Positions 27,213 through 40,900 of a stretch of 64,000 bases of DNA are shown here, one piece after another. The stretch is from Halisarca cf. caerulea. Its lineage: Eukaryota; Porifera; Demospongiae; Chondrillida; Halisarcidae. Made by a program: the position numbers and the translations under genes. Location of the stretch: NCBI GenBank assembly GCA_963170055.1, contig CAUJGJ010000200.1, positions 56,001-120,000 on the forward strand, in the 5' to 3' direction. How positions within the stretch are numbered: the first letter of the stretch is position 1; each line of letters starts with the position of its first letter. The notes under the pieces are model-generated. The model made no database searches and had not been told where the DNA came from. It was given only the letters and a program-made list of their open reading frames with translations.

Positions 27213-30200
27213 CTAGCACCACGTACATTCCCAGTGGACACACATGACCTTTCTGAAGTGGTGTGGGCGTATTTGTTTAGTGTTGGATATGCTTGTGCTA
27301 ATACCAATATTTGCAACTAGCACCACGCACATTCCCAGTGAACACATGACCTTTCTGAAGTGCTGTGGGCGTATTTGTGTAGTGTTGGATATGCTGGTGC
27401 TAATACCAATATTTGGCACTAGCACCACGCACATTCCCAGTGGACACACATGAAGTTTCTGAAGTGCTGTGGGCGTATTTGTGTAGTGTTGGATATGCTG
27501 GTGCTAATACCAATATTTGGCACTAGCACCACGCACATTCCCAGTGGACACACATGAAGTTTCTTAACTACTGTGGGCGTATTTGTGTAATTTTGGATAT
27601 GCTGGTGCTAATACCAATATTTGGCACTAGCACCACGCACATTCCCAGTGGACACACATGAAGTTTCTTAACTACTGTGGGCGTATTTGTTTAGTGTTGG
27701 ATATGGTGGTGTTAATACAAATATTTGGCACTAGCACCACGCACATTCCCGGTGGACACACATGAAGTTTCTGAAGTGCTGTGGGCATATTTGTGTAGTG
27801 TTGGATATGTTGGTGCTAATACCAATATTTGGCACTAGCACCACGCACATTCCCAGTGAACTCACATGAAGTTTCTTAACTACTGTAGGCGTATTTGTGT
27901 AGTGTTGGATATGCTGGTGCTAATACCAATATTTGGCACTAGCACCACGCACATTCCCAGTGGACACACATGAAGTTTCTGAAGTGCTGTGGGCGTATTT
28001 GTGTAGTGTTGGATATGCTGGTGCTATTACCAATATTTGGCACTAGCACCACGCACATTCCCAGTGGACACACATGAATTTTCTAAACTACTGTGGGCGT
28101 ATTTGTGTAGTGTTGGATATGGTGGTGCTAATACCAATATTTGGCACTAGCACCACGCACATTCCCAGTGGACACACATGAAGTTTCTGAAGTGCTGTGG
28201 GCGTATTTGTGTAGTGTTGGATATGTTGGTGCTAATACCAATATTTGGCACTAGCACCACGCACATTCCCAGTGAACTCACATGAAGTTTCTCAACTGCT
28301 GTGGGCGTATTTGTGTAGTGTTGGATATGCTGGTGCTAATACCAATATTTGTCACTAGCACCACGCACATTCCCAGTTGACACACATGAAGTTTGTCAAC
28401 TACTGTGGGCGTATTTGTGTAGTGTTGGATATACTGGTGCTAATACCGATATTTGGCACAAGCACCACACACATTCCCAGTGGAAACACATGAAGTTTGT
28501 CAACTGCTGTGGGCGTATTTGTGTAGTGTTGGATATGCTGGTGCTAATACCGATATTTGGCACTAGCACCACGCACATTCCCAGTGGACACACATGAAGT
28601 TTGTCAACTGCTGTGGGCGTATTTGTATAGTGTTGGATATGCTGGTGCTACTACCAATATTTGGCACTAGCACCACGCACATTCCCAGTGGACACACATG
28701 AAGTTTCTCAACTGCTGTGGGCGTATTTGTGTAGTGTTGGATATGCTGGTGCTAATACCAATATTTGGCACTAGCACCACGCACATTCCCAGTGGTCACC
28801 CATGACCTTTCTGAAGTGCTGTGCGCGTATTTGCGTAAAGTTTGATATGCTGGTGCTAATACCAATATTTGGCACTAGCACCACGCACATTCCCAGTGGA
28901 CACACATGAAGTTTCTGAAGTGCTGTGGGCGTATTTGTGTAGTGTTGGATATGCTGGTGCTAATACCGATATTTGGCACTAGAACCACGCACATTCCCAG
29001 TGGACACACATGAAGTTTCTGAAGTGCTGTGGGCGTATTTGTGTAGTGTTGGATATGCTGGTGCTAATACCAATATTTGGCACTAGCACCACGCACATTC
29101 CCAGTGGACACACATGAAGTTTCTTAACTACTGTGGGCGTATTTGTGTAATTTTGGATATGCTGGTGCTAATACCAATATTTGGCACTAGCACCACGCAC
29201 ATTCCCAGTGGACACACATGAAGTTTCTGAAGTGCTGTGGGCGTATTTGTGTAGTGTTGGATATGCTGGTGCTATTACCAATATTTGGCACTAGCACCAC
29301 GCACATTCCCAGTGGACACACATGAAGTTTCTTAACTACTGTGGGCGTATTTGTTTAGTGTTGGATATGGTGGTGCTAATACAAATATTTGGCACTAGCA
29401 CCACGCACATTCCCAGTGGACACACATGAAGTTTCTGAAGTGCTGTGGGCATATTTGTGTAGTGTTGGATATGCTGGTGCTAATACCAATATTTGGCACT
29501 AGCACCACGCACATTCCCAGTGAACTCACATGAAGTTTCTTAACTACTGTAGGCGTATTTGTGTAGTGTTGGATATGCTGGTGCTAATACCAATATTTGG
29601 CACTAGCACCACGCACATTCCCAGTGGACACACATGAAGTTTCTGAAGTGCTGTGGGCGTATTTGCGTAGTGTTGGATATGCTGGTGCTATTACCAATAT
29701 TTGGCACTAGCACCACGCACATTCCCAGTGGACACACATGAATTTTCTTAACTACTGTGGGCGTATTTGTGTAGTGTTGGATATGTTGGTTCTAATACCA
29801 ATATTTGGCACTAGCACCACGCACATTCCCAGTGAACTCACTTGAAGTTTCTTAACTACTGTAGGCGTATTTGTGTAGTGTTGGATATGCTGGTGCTAAT
29901 ACCAATATTTGGCACTAGCACCACGCACATTCCCAGTGGACACCCATGACCTTTCTGAAGTGCTGTGGGCGTATTTTCGTAGTGTTCGATATGCTGGTGC
30001 TAATACCAATATTTGGCACTAGCACCACGCACATTCCCAGTGGACACACATGAAGTTTCTAAAGTGCTGTGGGCGTATTTGTGTAGTGTTGGATATGGTG
30101 GTGCTAATACCAATATTTGGCACTAGCACCCCACACATTCCCAGTGGACACACATGAAGTTTCTGAAGTGCTGTGGGCGTATTTGTGTAGTGTTGGATAT

Positions 30201-33200
30201 GCTGGTGCTAATACCAATATTTGGCACTAGCACCACGCACATTCCCAGTGGACACACATGAAGTTTCTGAAGTGCTGTGGGCGTATTTGTGTAGTGTTGG
30301 ATATGGTGGTGCTAATACCAATATTTGGCACTAGCACCACACACATTCCCAGTGGACACACATGAAGTTTCTGAAGTGCTGTGGGCGAATTTGTGTAGTG
30401 TTGGATATGCTGGTGCTAATACCAATATTTGGCACTAGCACCACGCACATTCCCAGTGGACACACATGAAGTTTCTGAAGTGCTGTGGGCGTATTTGTGT
30501 AGTGTTGGATATGCTGGTGCTAATACCAATATTTGGCACTAGCACCACGCACATTCCCAGTGGACACACATGAAGTTGCTGAAGTGCTGTGGGCGTATTT
30601 GTGTAGTGTTGGATATGGTGGTGCTAATACCAATATTTGGCACTAGCACCACGCACATTCCCAGTGAACTCACATGAAGTTTCTTAACTACTGTAGGCGT
30701 ATTTGTGTAGTGTTGGATATGCTGGTGCTAATACCAATATTTGGCACTAGCACCACGCACATTCCCGGTGGACACCCATGACCTTTCTGAAGTGCTGTGG
30801 GCGTATTTGCGTAGTGTTGGATATGCTGGTGCTAATACCAATATTTGGCACTAGCACCACGCACATTCCATGTGGACACACATGAAGTTTCTTAACTACT
30901 GTGGGCATATATGTGTAGTGTTGGATATGTTGGTGCTAATACCAATATTTGGCACTAGCACCACGCACATTCCCAGTGGACACACATGACCTTTCTGAAG
31001 TGCTGTGGGCGTATTTGTGTAGTGTTGGATATGCTGGTGCTAATACCAATATTTGGCACTAGCACCACGTACATTCCCAGTGGACACACATGACCTTTCT
31101 GAAGTGGTGTGGGCGTATTTGTTTAGTGTTGGATATGCTTGTGCTAATACCAATATTTGCAACTAGCACCACGCACATTCCCAGTGAACACATGACCTTT
31201 CTGAAGTGCTGTGGGCGTATTTGTGTAGTGTTGGATATGCTGGTGCTAATACCAATATTTGGCACTAGCACCACGCACATTCCCAGTGGACACACATGAA
31301 GTTTCTGAAGTGCTGTGGGCGTATTTGTGTAGTGTTGGATATGCTGGTGCTAATACCAATATTTGGCACTAGCACCACGCACATTCCCAGTGGACACACA
31401 TGAAGTTTCTTAACTACTGTGGGCGTATTTGTGTAATTTTGGATATGCTGGTGCTAATACCTATATTTGGCACTAGCACCACGCACATTCCCAGTGGACA
31501 CACATGAAGTTTCTTAACTACTGTGGACGTATTTGTTTAGTGTTGGATATGGTGGTGTTAATACAAATATTTGGCACTAGCACCACGCACATTCCCAGTG
31601 GACACACATGAAGTTTCTGAAGTGCTGTGGGCATATTTGTGTAGTGTTGGATATGTTGGTGCTAATACCAATATTTGGCACTAGCACCACGCACATTCCC
31701 AGTGAACTCACATGAAGTTTCTTAACTACTGTAGGCGTATTTGTGTAGTGTTGGATATGCTGGTGCTAATACAAATATTTGGCACTAGCACCACGCACAT
31801 TCCCAGTGGACACACATGAAGTTTCTGAAGTGCTGTGGGCGTATTTGTGTAGTGTTGGATATGCTGGTGCTATTACCAATATTTGGCACTAGCACCACGC
31901 ACATTCCCAGTGGACACACATGAATTTTCTAAACTACTGTGGGCGTATTTGTGTAGTGTTGGATATGGTGGTGCTAATACAAATATTTGGCACTAGCACC
32001 ACGCACATTCCCAGTGGACACACATGAAGTTTCTGAAGTGCTGTGGGCATATTTGTGTAGTGTTGGATATGTTGGTGCTAATACCAATATTTGGCACTAG
32101 CACCACGCACATTCCCAGTGAACTCACATGAAGTTTCTTAACTACTGTAGGCGTATTTGTGTAGTGTTGGATATGCTGGTGCTAATACCAATATTTGGCA
32201 CTAGCACCACGCACATTCCCAGTGGTCACCCATGACCTTTCTGAAGTGCTGTGGGCGTATTTGCGTAAAGTTTGATATGCTGGTGCTAATACCAATATTT
32301 GGCACTAGCACCACGCACATTCCCAGTGGACACACATGAAGTTTCTGAAGTGCTGTGGGCGTATTTGTGTAGTGTTGGATATGCTGGTGCTAATACCAAT
32401 ATTTGGCACTAGCACCACGCACATTCCCAGTGGACACACATGAAGTTTCTGAAGTGCTGTGGGCGTATTTGTGTAGTGTTGGATATGCTGGTGCTAATAC
32501 CAATATTTGGCACTAGCACCACGCACATTCCCAGTGGACACACATGAAGTTTCTTAACTACTGTGGGCGTATTTGTGTAATTTTGGATATGCTGGTGCTA
32601 ATACCAATATTTGGCACTAGCACCACGCACATTCCCAGTGGACACACATGAAGTTTCTGAAGTGCTGTGGGCGTATTTGTGTAGTGTTGGATATGCTGGT
32701 GCTATTACCAATATTTGGCACTAGCACCACGCACATTCCCAGTGGACACACATGAAGTTTCTTAACTACTGTGGGCGTATTTGTTTAGTGTTGGATATGG
32801 TGGTGCTAATACAAATATTTGGCACTAGCACCACGCACATTCCCAGTGGACACACATGAAGTTTCTGAAGTGCTGTGGGCATATTTGTGTAGTGTTGGAT
32901 ATGTTGGTGCTAATACCAATATTTGGCACTAGCACCACGCACATTGCCAGTGAACTCACATGAAGTTTCTTAACTACTGTAGGCGTATTTGTGTAGTGTT
33001 GGATATGCTGGTGCTAATACCAATATTTGGCACTAGCACCACGCACATTCCCAGTGGACACACATGAAGTTTCTGAAGTGCTGTGGGCGTATTTGCGTAG
33101 TGTTGGATATGCTGGTGCTATTACCAATATTTGGCACTAGCACCACGCACATTCCCAGTGGACACACATGAATTTTCTTAACTACTGTGGGCGTATTTGT

Positions 33201-34730
33201 GTAGTGATGGATATGTTGGTTCTAATAACAATATTTGGCACTAGCACCACGCACATTCCCAGTGAACTCACATGAAGTTTCTTAACTACTGTAGGCGTAT
33301 TTGTGTAGTGTTGGATATGCTGGTGCTAATACCAATATTTGGCACTAGCACCACGCACATTCCCAGTGGACACCCATGACCTTTCTGAAGTGCTGTGGGC
33401 GTATTTTCGTAGTGTTCGATATGCTGGTGCTAATACCAATATTTGGCACTAGCACCACGCACATTCCCAGTGGACACACATGAAGTTTCTGAAGTGCTGT
33501 GGGCGTATTTGTGTAGTGTTGGATATGGTGGTGCTAATACCAATATTTGGCACTAGCACCCCACACATTCCCAGTGGACACACATGAAGTTTCTGAAGTG
33601 CTGTGGGCGTATTTGTGTAGTGTTGGATATGCTGGTGCTAATACCAATATTTGGCACTAGCACCACGCACATTCCCAGTGGACACACATGAAGTTTCTGA
33701 AGTGCTGTGGGCGTATTTGTGTAGTGTTGGATATGCTGGTGCTAATACCAATATTTGGCACTAGCACCACGCACATTCCCAGTGGACACACATGAAGTTT
33801 CTGAAGTGCTGTGGGCGTATTTGTGTAGTGTTGGATATGCTGGTGCTAATACTAATATTTGGCACTAGCACCACGCACATTCCCAGTGGACACACATGAA
33901 GTTTCCGAAGTGCTGTGGGCGTATTTGTTTAGTGTTGGATATGCTGGTGCAAATACCAATATTTGGCACTAGCACCACGCACATTCCCAGTGAACTCACA
34001 TGAAGTTTCTTAACTACTGTAGGAGTATTTGTGTAGTGTTGGATATGCTGGTGCTAATACCAATATTTGGCACTAGCACCACGCGCATTCCCGGTGGACA
34101 CCCATGACCTTTCTGAAGTGCTGTGGGCGTATTTGCGTAGTGTTGGATATGCTGGTGCTAATACCAATATTTGACACTAGCACCACGCACATTCCCAGCG
34201 GACACACATGACCTTTCTGAAGTGCTGTGGGCGTATTTGTGTAGTGTTGGATATGCTGGTGCAAATACCAATATTTGGCACTAGCACCACGCACATTCCA
34301 TGTGGACACACATGAAGTTTCTTAACTACTGTGGGCATATATGTGTAGTGTTGGATATGTTGGTTCTAATACCAATATTTGGCACTAGCACCACGCACAT
34401 TCCCAGTGGACACACATGACCTTTCTGAAGTGCTGTGGGCGTATTTGTGTAGTGTTGGATATGCTGGTGCTAATACCAATATTTGGCACTAGCACCACGC
34501 ACATTCCCAGTGGACACACATGACCTTTCTGAAGTGGTGTGGGCGTATTTGTTTAGTGTTGGATATGCTTGTGCTAATACCAATATTTGCAACTAGCACC
34601 ACGCACATTCCCAGTGAACACATGACCTTTCTGAAGTGCTGTGGGCGTATTTGTGTAGTGTTGGATATGCTGGTGCTAATACCAATATTTGGCACTAGCA
34701 CCACGCACATTCCCAGTGGACACACATGAA
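27213..34730. repeat. 33-monomer higher-order repeat (3,430 bp) with a 4-monomer size difference upstream
   Basis: Markers at 3,430-bp spacing include AGTGGTCACCC (28,791 and 32,221), CACCCCACACATTCC (about 30,128 and 33,558) and the 102-bp-monomer cassette (31,059 and 34,489). The segment before 28,290 instead matches at 3,846 bp (27,213 and 31,059). The 416-bp difference is exactly four monomers and coincides with the GTTTGTCAACT block. Confidence 0.8.
28280..28700. repeat. Local block of four GTTTGTCAACT-type monomers found nowhere else in the array
   Basis: Consecutive monomers here carry AAGTTTGTCAACTGCTG or AAGTTTGTCAACTACTG, or AAGTTTCTCAACTGCTG at the flanks. The GTTTGTCAACT word is absent elsewhere in the window. 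The block accounts for the 416-bp length difference between neighbouring higher-order copies. Confidence 0.75.
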
Positions 34731-34980
34731 GTTTCTGAAGTGCTGTGGGCGTATTTGTGTAGTGTTGGATATGCTGGTGCTAATACCAATATTTGGCACT
34801 AGCACCACGCACATTCCCAGTGGACACACATGAAGTTTCTTAACTACTGTGGGCGTATTTGTGTAATTTTGGATATGCTGGTGCTAATACCAATATTTGG
34901 CACTAGCACCACGCACATTCCCAGTGGACACACATGAAGTTTCTGAAGTGCTGTGGGCGTATTTGTGTAGTGTTGGATAT

Positions 34981-37900
34981 GCTGGTGCTATTACCAATAT
35001 TTGGCACTAGCACCACGCACATTCCTAGTGGACACACATGAAGTTTCTTAACTACTGTGGACATATTTGTTTAGTGTTGGATATGGTGGTGCTAATACAA
35101 ATATTTGGCACTAGCACCACGCACATTCCCAGTGGACACACATGAAGTTTCTGAAGTGCTGTGGGCATATTTGTGTAGTGTTGGATATGTTGGTGCTAAT
35201 ACCAATATTTGGCACTAGCACCACGCACATTCCCAGTGAACTCACATGAAGTTTCTTAACTACTGTAGGCGTATTTGTGTAGAGTTGGATATGGTGGTGC
35301 TAATACCAATATTTGGCACTAGCACCACGCACATTCCCAGTGGACACACATGAAGTTTCTGAAGTGCTGTGGGCGTATTTGTGTAGTGTTGGATATGCTG
35401 GTGCTATTACCAATATCTGGCACTAGCACCACGCACATTCCCAGTGGACACACATGAATTTTCTTAACTACTGTGGGCGTATTGGTGTAGTGTTGGATAT
35501 GTTGGTGCTAATACCAATATTTGGCACTAGCACCACGCACATTCCCAGTGAACTCACATGAAGTTTCTTAACTACTGTAGGCGTATTTGTGTAGTGTTGG
35601 ATATGCTGGTGCTAATACCAATATTTGGCACTAGCACCACGCACATTCCCAGTGGACACACATGAAGTTTCTGAAGTGCTGTGGGCGTATTTGTGTAGTG
35701 TTGGATATGCTGGTGCTATTACCAATATTTGGCACTAGCACCACGCACATTCCCAGTGGACACACATGAATTTTCTTAACTACTGGTGGCGTATTGGTGT
35801 AGTGTTGGATATGGTGGTGCAAATACCAATATTTGGCACTAGCACCACGCACATTCCCAGTGAACTCACATGAAGTTTCTTAACTACTGTAGGCGTATTT
35901 GTGTAGTGATGGATATGCTGGTTCAAATACCAATATTTGGCACTAGCACCACGCACATTCCATGTGGACACACATGAAGTTTCTTAACTACTGTGGGCAT
36001 ATATGTGTAGTGTTGGATATGTTGGTTCTAATACCAATATTTGGCACTAGCACCACGCACATTCCCAGTGGACACACATGACCTTTCTGAAGTGCTGTGG
36101 GCGTATTTGTGTAGTGTTGGATATGCTGGTGCTAATACCAATATTTGGCACTAGCACCACGCACATTCCCAGTGGACACCCATGACCTTTCTGAAGTGGT
36201 GTGGGCGTATTTGTTTAGTGTTGGATATGCTTGTGCTAATACCAATATTTGCAACTAGCACCACGCACATTCCCAGTGAACACATGACCTTTCTGAAGTG
36301 CTGTGGGCGTATTTGTGTAGTGTTGGATATGCTGGTGCTAATACCAATATTTGGCACTAGCACCACGCACATTCCCAGTGGACACACATGAAGTTTCTGA
36401 AGTGCTGTGGGCGTATTTGTGTAGTGTTGGATATGCTGGTGCTAATACCAATATTTGGCACTAGCACCACGCACATTCCCAGTGGACACACATGAAGTTT
36501 CTTAACTACTGTGGGCGTATTTGTGTAATTTTGGATATGCTGGTGCTAATACCAATATTTGGCACTAGCACCACGCACATTCCCAGTGGACACACATGAA
36601 GTTTCTGAAGTGCTGTGGGCGTATTTGTGTAGTGTTGGATATGCTGGTGCTATTACCAATATTTGGCACTAGCACCACGCACATTCCTAGTGGACACACA
36701 TGAAGTTTCTTAACTACTGTGGACGTATTTGTTTAGTGTTGGATATGGTGGTGCTAATACAAATATTTGGCACTAGCACCACGCACATTCCCAGTGGACA
36801 CACATGAAGTTTCTGAAGTGCTGTGGGCATATTTGTGTAGTGTTGGATATGTTGGTGCTAATACCAATATTTGGCACTAGCACCACGCACATTCCCAGTG
36901 AACTCACATGAAGTTTCTTAACTACTGTAGGCGTATTTGTGTAGAGTTGGATATGGTGGTGCTAATACCAATATTTGGCACTAGCACCACGCACATTCCC
37001 AGTGGACACACATGAAGTTTCTGAAGTGCTGTGGGCGTATTTGTGTAGTGTTGGATATGCTGGTGCTAATACCAATATTTGGCACTAGCACCACGCACAT
37101 TCCCAGTGGACACACATGAAGTTTCTGAAGTGCTGTGGGCGTATTTGTGTAGTGTTGGATATGCTGGTGCTATTACCAATATTTGGCACTAGCACCACGC
37201 ACATTCCCTGTGGACACACATGAATTTTCTTAACTACTGGTGGCGTATTGGTGTAGTGTTGGATATGGTGGTGCAAATACCAATATTTGGCACTAGCACC
37301 ACGCACATTCCCAGTGAACTCACATGAAGTTTCTTAACTACTGTAGGCGTATTTGTGTAGTGATGGATATGCTGGTGCTAATACCAATATTTGGCACTAG
37401 CACCACGCACATTCCCAGTGGACACCCATGACCTTTCTGAAGTGCTGTGGGCGTATTTGTGTAGTGTTGGATATGCTGGTGCTAATACCAATATTTGGCA
37501 CTAGCACCACGCACATTCCCAGTGGACACCCATGACCTTTCTGAAGTGCTGTGGGCGTATTTGTGTAGTGTTGGATATGCTGGTGCTAATACCAATATTT
37601 GGCACTAGCACCACGCACATTCCCAGTGGACACACATGAAGTTTCTGAAGTGCTGTGGGCGTATTTGTGTAGTGTTGGATATGCTGGTGCTATTACCAAT
37701 ATTTGGCACTAGCACCACGCACATTCCCAGTGGACACACATGAATTTTCTAAACTACTGTGGGCGTATTTGTGTAGTGTTGGATATGCTGGTGCTAATAC
37801 CAATATTTGGCACTAGCACCACGCACATTCCCAGTGGACACACATGAAGTTTCTGAAGTGCTGTGGGCGTATTTGTGTAGTGTTGGATATGCTGGTGCTA

Positions 37901-40900
37901 TTACAAATATTTGGCACTAGCACCACGCACATTCCCAGTGGACACACATGAAGTTTCTTAACTACTGTGGGCGTATTTGTTTAGTGTTGGATATGGTGGT
38001 GCTAATACAAATATTTGGCACTAGCACCACGCACATTCCCAGTGGACACACATGAAGTTTCTGAAGTGCTGTGGGCATATTTGTGTAGTGTTGGATATGC
38101 TGGTGCTAATACCAATATTTGGCACTAGCACCACGCACATTCCCAGTGGACTCACATGACCTTTCTGATGTGGTGTGGGCGTATTTGTGTAGTGTTGGAT
38201 ATGCTTGTGCTAAAACCAATATTTGGCACTAGCACCACGCACATTCCCAGTAGACACACATGAAGTTCCCGAAGTGATGTGGGCGTATTTGTGTAGTGTT
38301 GGATATGGTGGTGCTAATACCAATATTTGTCACTAGCACCACGCACATTCCCAGTGGACACACATGAAGTTTCTGAAGTGCTGTGGGCATATTTGTGTAG
38401 TGTTGGATATGCTGGTGCTAATACCAATATTTGGCACTAGCACCACGCACATTCCCAGTGAACTCACATGAAGTTTCTTAACTACTGTAGGCGTATTTGT
38501 GTAGTGTTGGATATGCTGGTGCTAATACCAATACTTGGCACTAGCACCACGCACATTCCCAGTGGACACACATGACCTTTCTGAAGTGCTGTGGCCGTAT
38601 TTGCGTAGTGTTGGATATGCTGGTGCTAATACCAATATTTGGCACTAGCACCACCCACATTCCCAGTGGACACCCATGACCTTTCTGAAGTGCTGTGGGC
38701 GTATTTGTGTAGTGTTGGATATGCTGGTGCTAATACCAATATTTGGCACTAGCACCACGCACATTCCCAGTGGACGCACAATATGTTTCTGAAGTGCTGT
38801 GGGTGTATTTGTGTAGTGTTGGATATGCTGGTGCTATTACCAATATTTTGCACTAGCACCACGCACATTCCCAGTGGACACACATGAAGTTTCTTAACTA
38901 CTGTGGGCGTATTTGTGTAGTGTTGGATATGCTGGTGCTAATACCAATATTTGGCACTAGCACCACGCACATTCCCAGTGGACACACATGACCTTTCTGA
39001 AGTGCTGTGGGCGTATTTGTGTAGTGTTGGATATGCTGGTTCAAATTCCAATATTTGGCACTAACACCACGCACATTCCCAGTGGACACACATGACCTTT
39101 CTGATGTGGTGTGGGCGTATTTGTGTAGTGTTGGATATGCTTGTTCTAATACCAATATTTGCAACTAGCACCACGCACATTCCCAGAGGACACCCATGAC
39201 CTTTCTGAAGTGCTGTGGGCGTATTTGTGTAGTGTTTGATATGCTGGTGCTAATACCAATATTTGGCACTAGCACCACGCACATTCCCAGTGGACACACA
39301 TGAAGTTTCTTAACTTCTGTGGGCGTATTTGTGTAATGTTGGATATGCTGGTGCTAATACCAATATTTGGCACTAGCACCACGCACATTCCCAGTGGACA
39401 CACATGAAGTTTCTGAAGTGCTGTGGGCGTATTTGTGTAGTGTTGGATATGGTGGTGCTAATACCAATATTTGGCACTAGCACCACGCACATTCCCAGTG
39501 GACGCACAATATGTTTCTGAAGTGCTGTGGGCGTATTTGTGTAGTGTTGGATATGCTGGTGCTATTACCAATATTTTGCACTAGCACCACGCACATTCCC
39601 AGTGGACACACATGAAGTTTCTTAACTACTGTGGGCGTATTTGTGTAGTGTTGGATATGGTGGTGCTAATACCAATATTTGGCACTAGCACCACGCACAT
39701 TCCCAGTGGACACACATGACCTTTCTGAAGTGCTGTGGGCGTATTTCTGTAGTGTTGGATATGCTGGTGCTAATACCAATATTTGGCACTAGCACCACGC
39801 ACATTCCCAGTGGACACACATGAAGTTTCTTAACTACTGTGGGCGTATTTGTGTAATATTGGATATGCTGCTGCTAATACCAATATTTGGCACTAGCACC
39901 ACGCACATTCCCAGTGGACACACATGACCTTTCTGAAGTGCTGTGGGCGTATTTGTGTAGTGTTGGATATGCTGGTGCTAATACCAATATTTGGCACTAG
40001 CACCACGCACATTCCCAGTGGACACACATGACCTTTCTGATGTGGTGTGGGCGTATTTGTGTAGTGTTGGATATGCTTGTGCTAATACCAATATTTGCAA
40101 CTAGCACCACGCGCATTCCCAGTGGACACACATGACCTTTCTGAAGTGCTGTGGGCGTATTTGTGTAGTGTTGGATATGCTGGTGCTAATACCAATATTT
40201 GGCACTAGCACCACGCACATTCCCAGAGGACACCCATGACCTTTCTTAAGTGCTGTGGGCGTATTTGTGTAGTGTTTGATATGCTGGTGCTAATACCAAT
40301 ATTTGTCACTAGCACCACGCACATTCCCAGTGGACACACATGAAGTTTCTTAACTACTGTGGGCGTATTTGTGTAATGTTGGATATGCTGGTGCTAATAC
40401 CAATATTTGGCACTAGCACCACGCACATTCCCAGTGGACACACATGAAGTTTCTCAAGTGCTGTGGGCGTATTTGTGTAGTGTTGGATATGCTGGTGCTA
40501 TTACCAATATTTGGCACTAGCACCACGCACATTCCTAGTGGACACACATGAAGTTTCTTAACTACTGTGGACGTATTTGTTTAGTGTTGGATATGGTGGT
40601 GCTAATACAAATATTTGGCACTAGCACCACGCACATTCCCAGTGGACACACATGAAGTTTCTGAAGTGCTGTGGGCATATTTGTGTAGTGTTGGATATGT
40701 TGGTGCTAATACCAATATTTGGCACTAGCACCACGCACATTCCCAGTGAACTCACATGAAGTTTCTTAACTACTGTAGGCGTATTTGTGTAGAGTTGGAT
40801 ATGGTGGTGCTAATACCAATATTTGGCACTAGCACCACGCACATTCCCAGTGGACACACATGAAGTTTCTGAAGTGCTGTGGGCGTATTTGTGTAGTGTT

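Noticed and set aside
39040..39060. Possible RNA polymerase III B-box (GGTTCAAATTCC)
   Set aside because: It is one base too long for GGTTCRANNCC, has no matching A-box, and appears only in isolated monomer variants.
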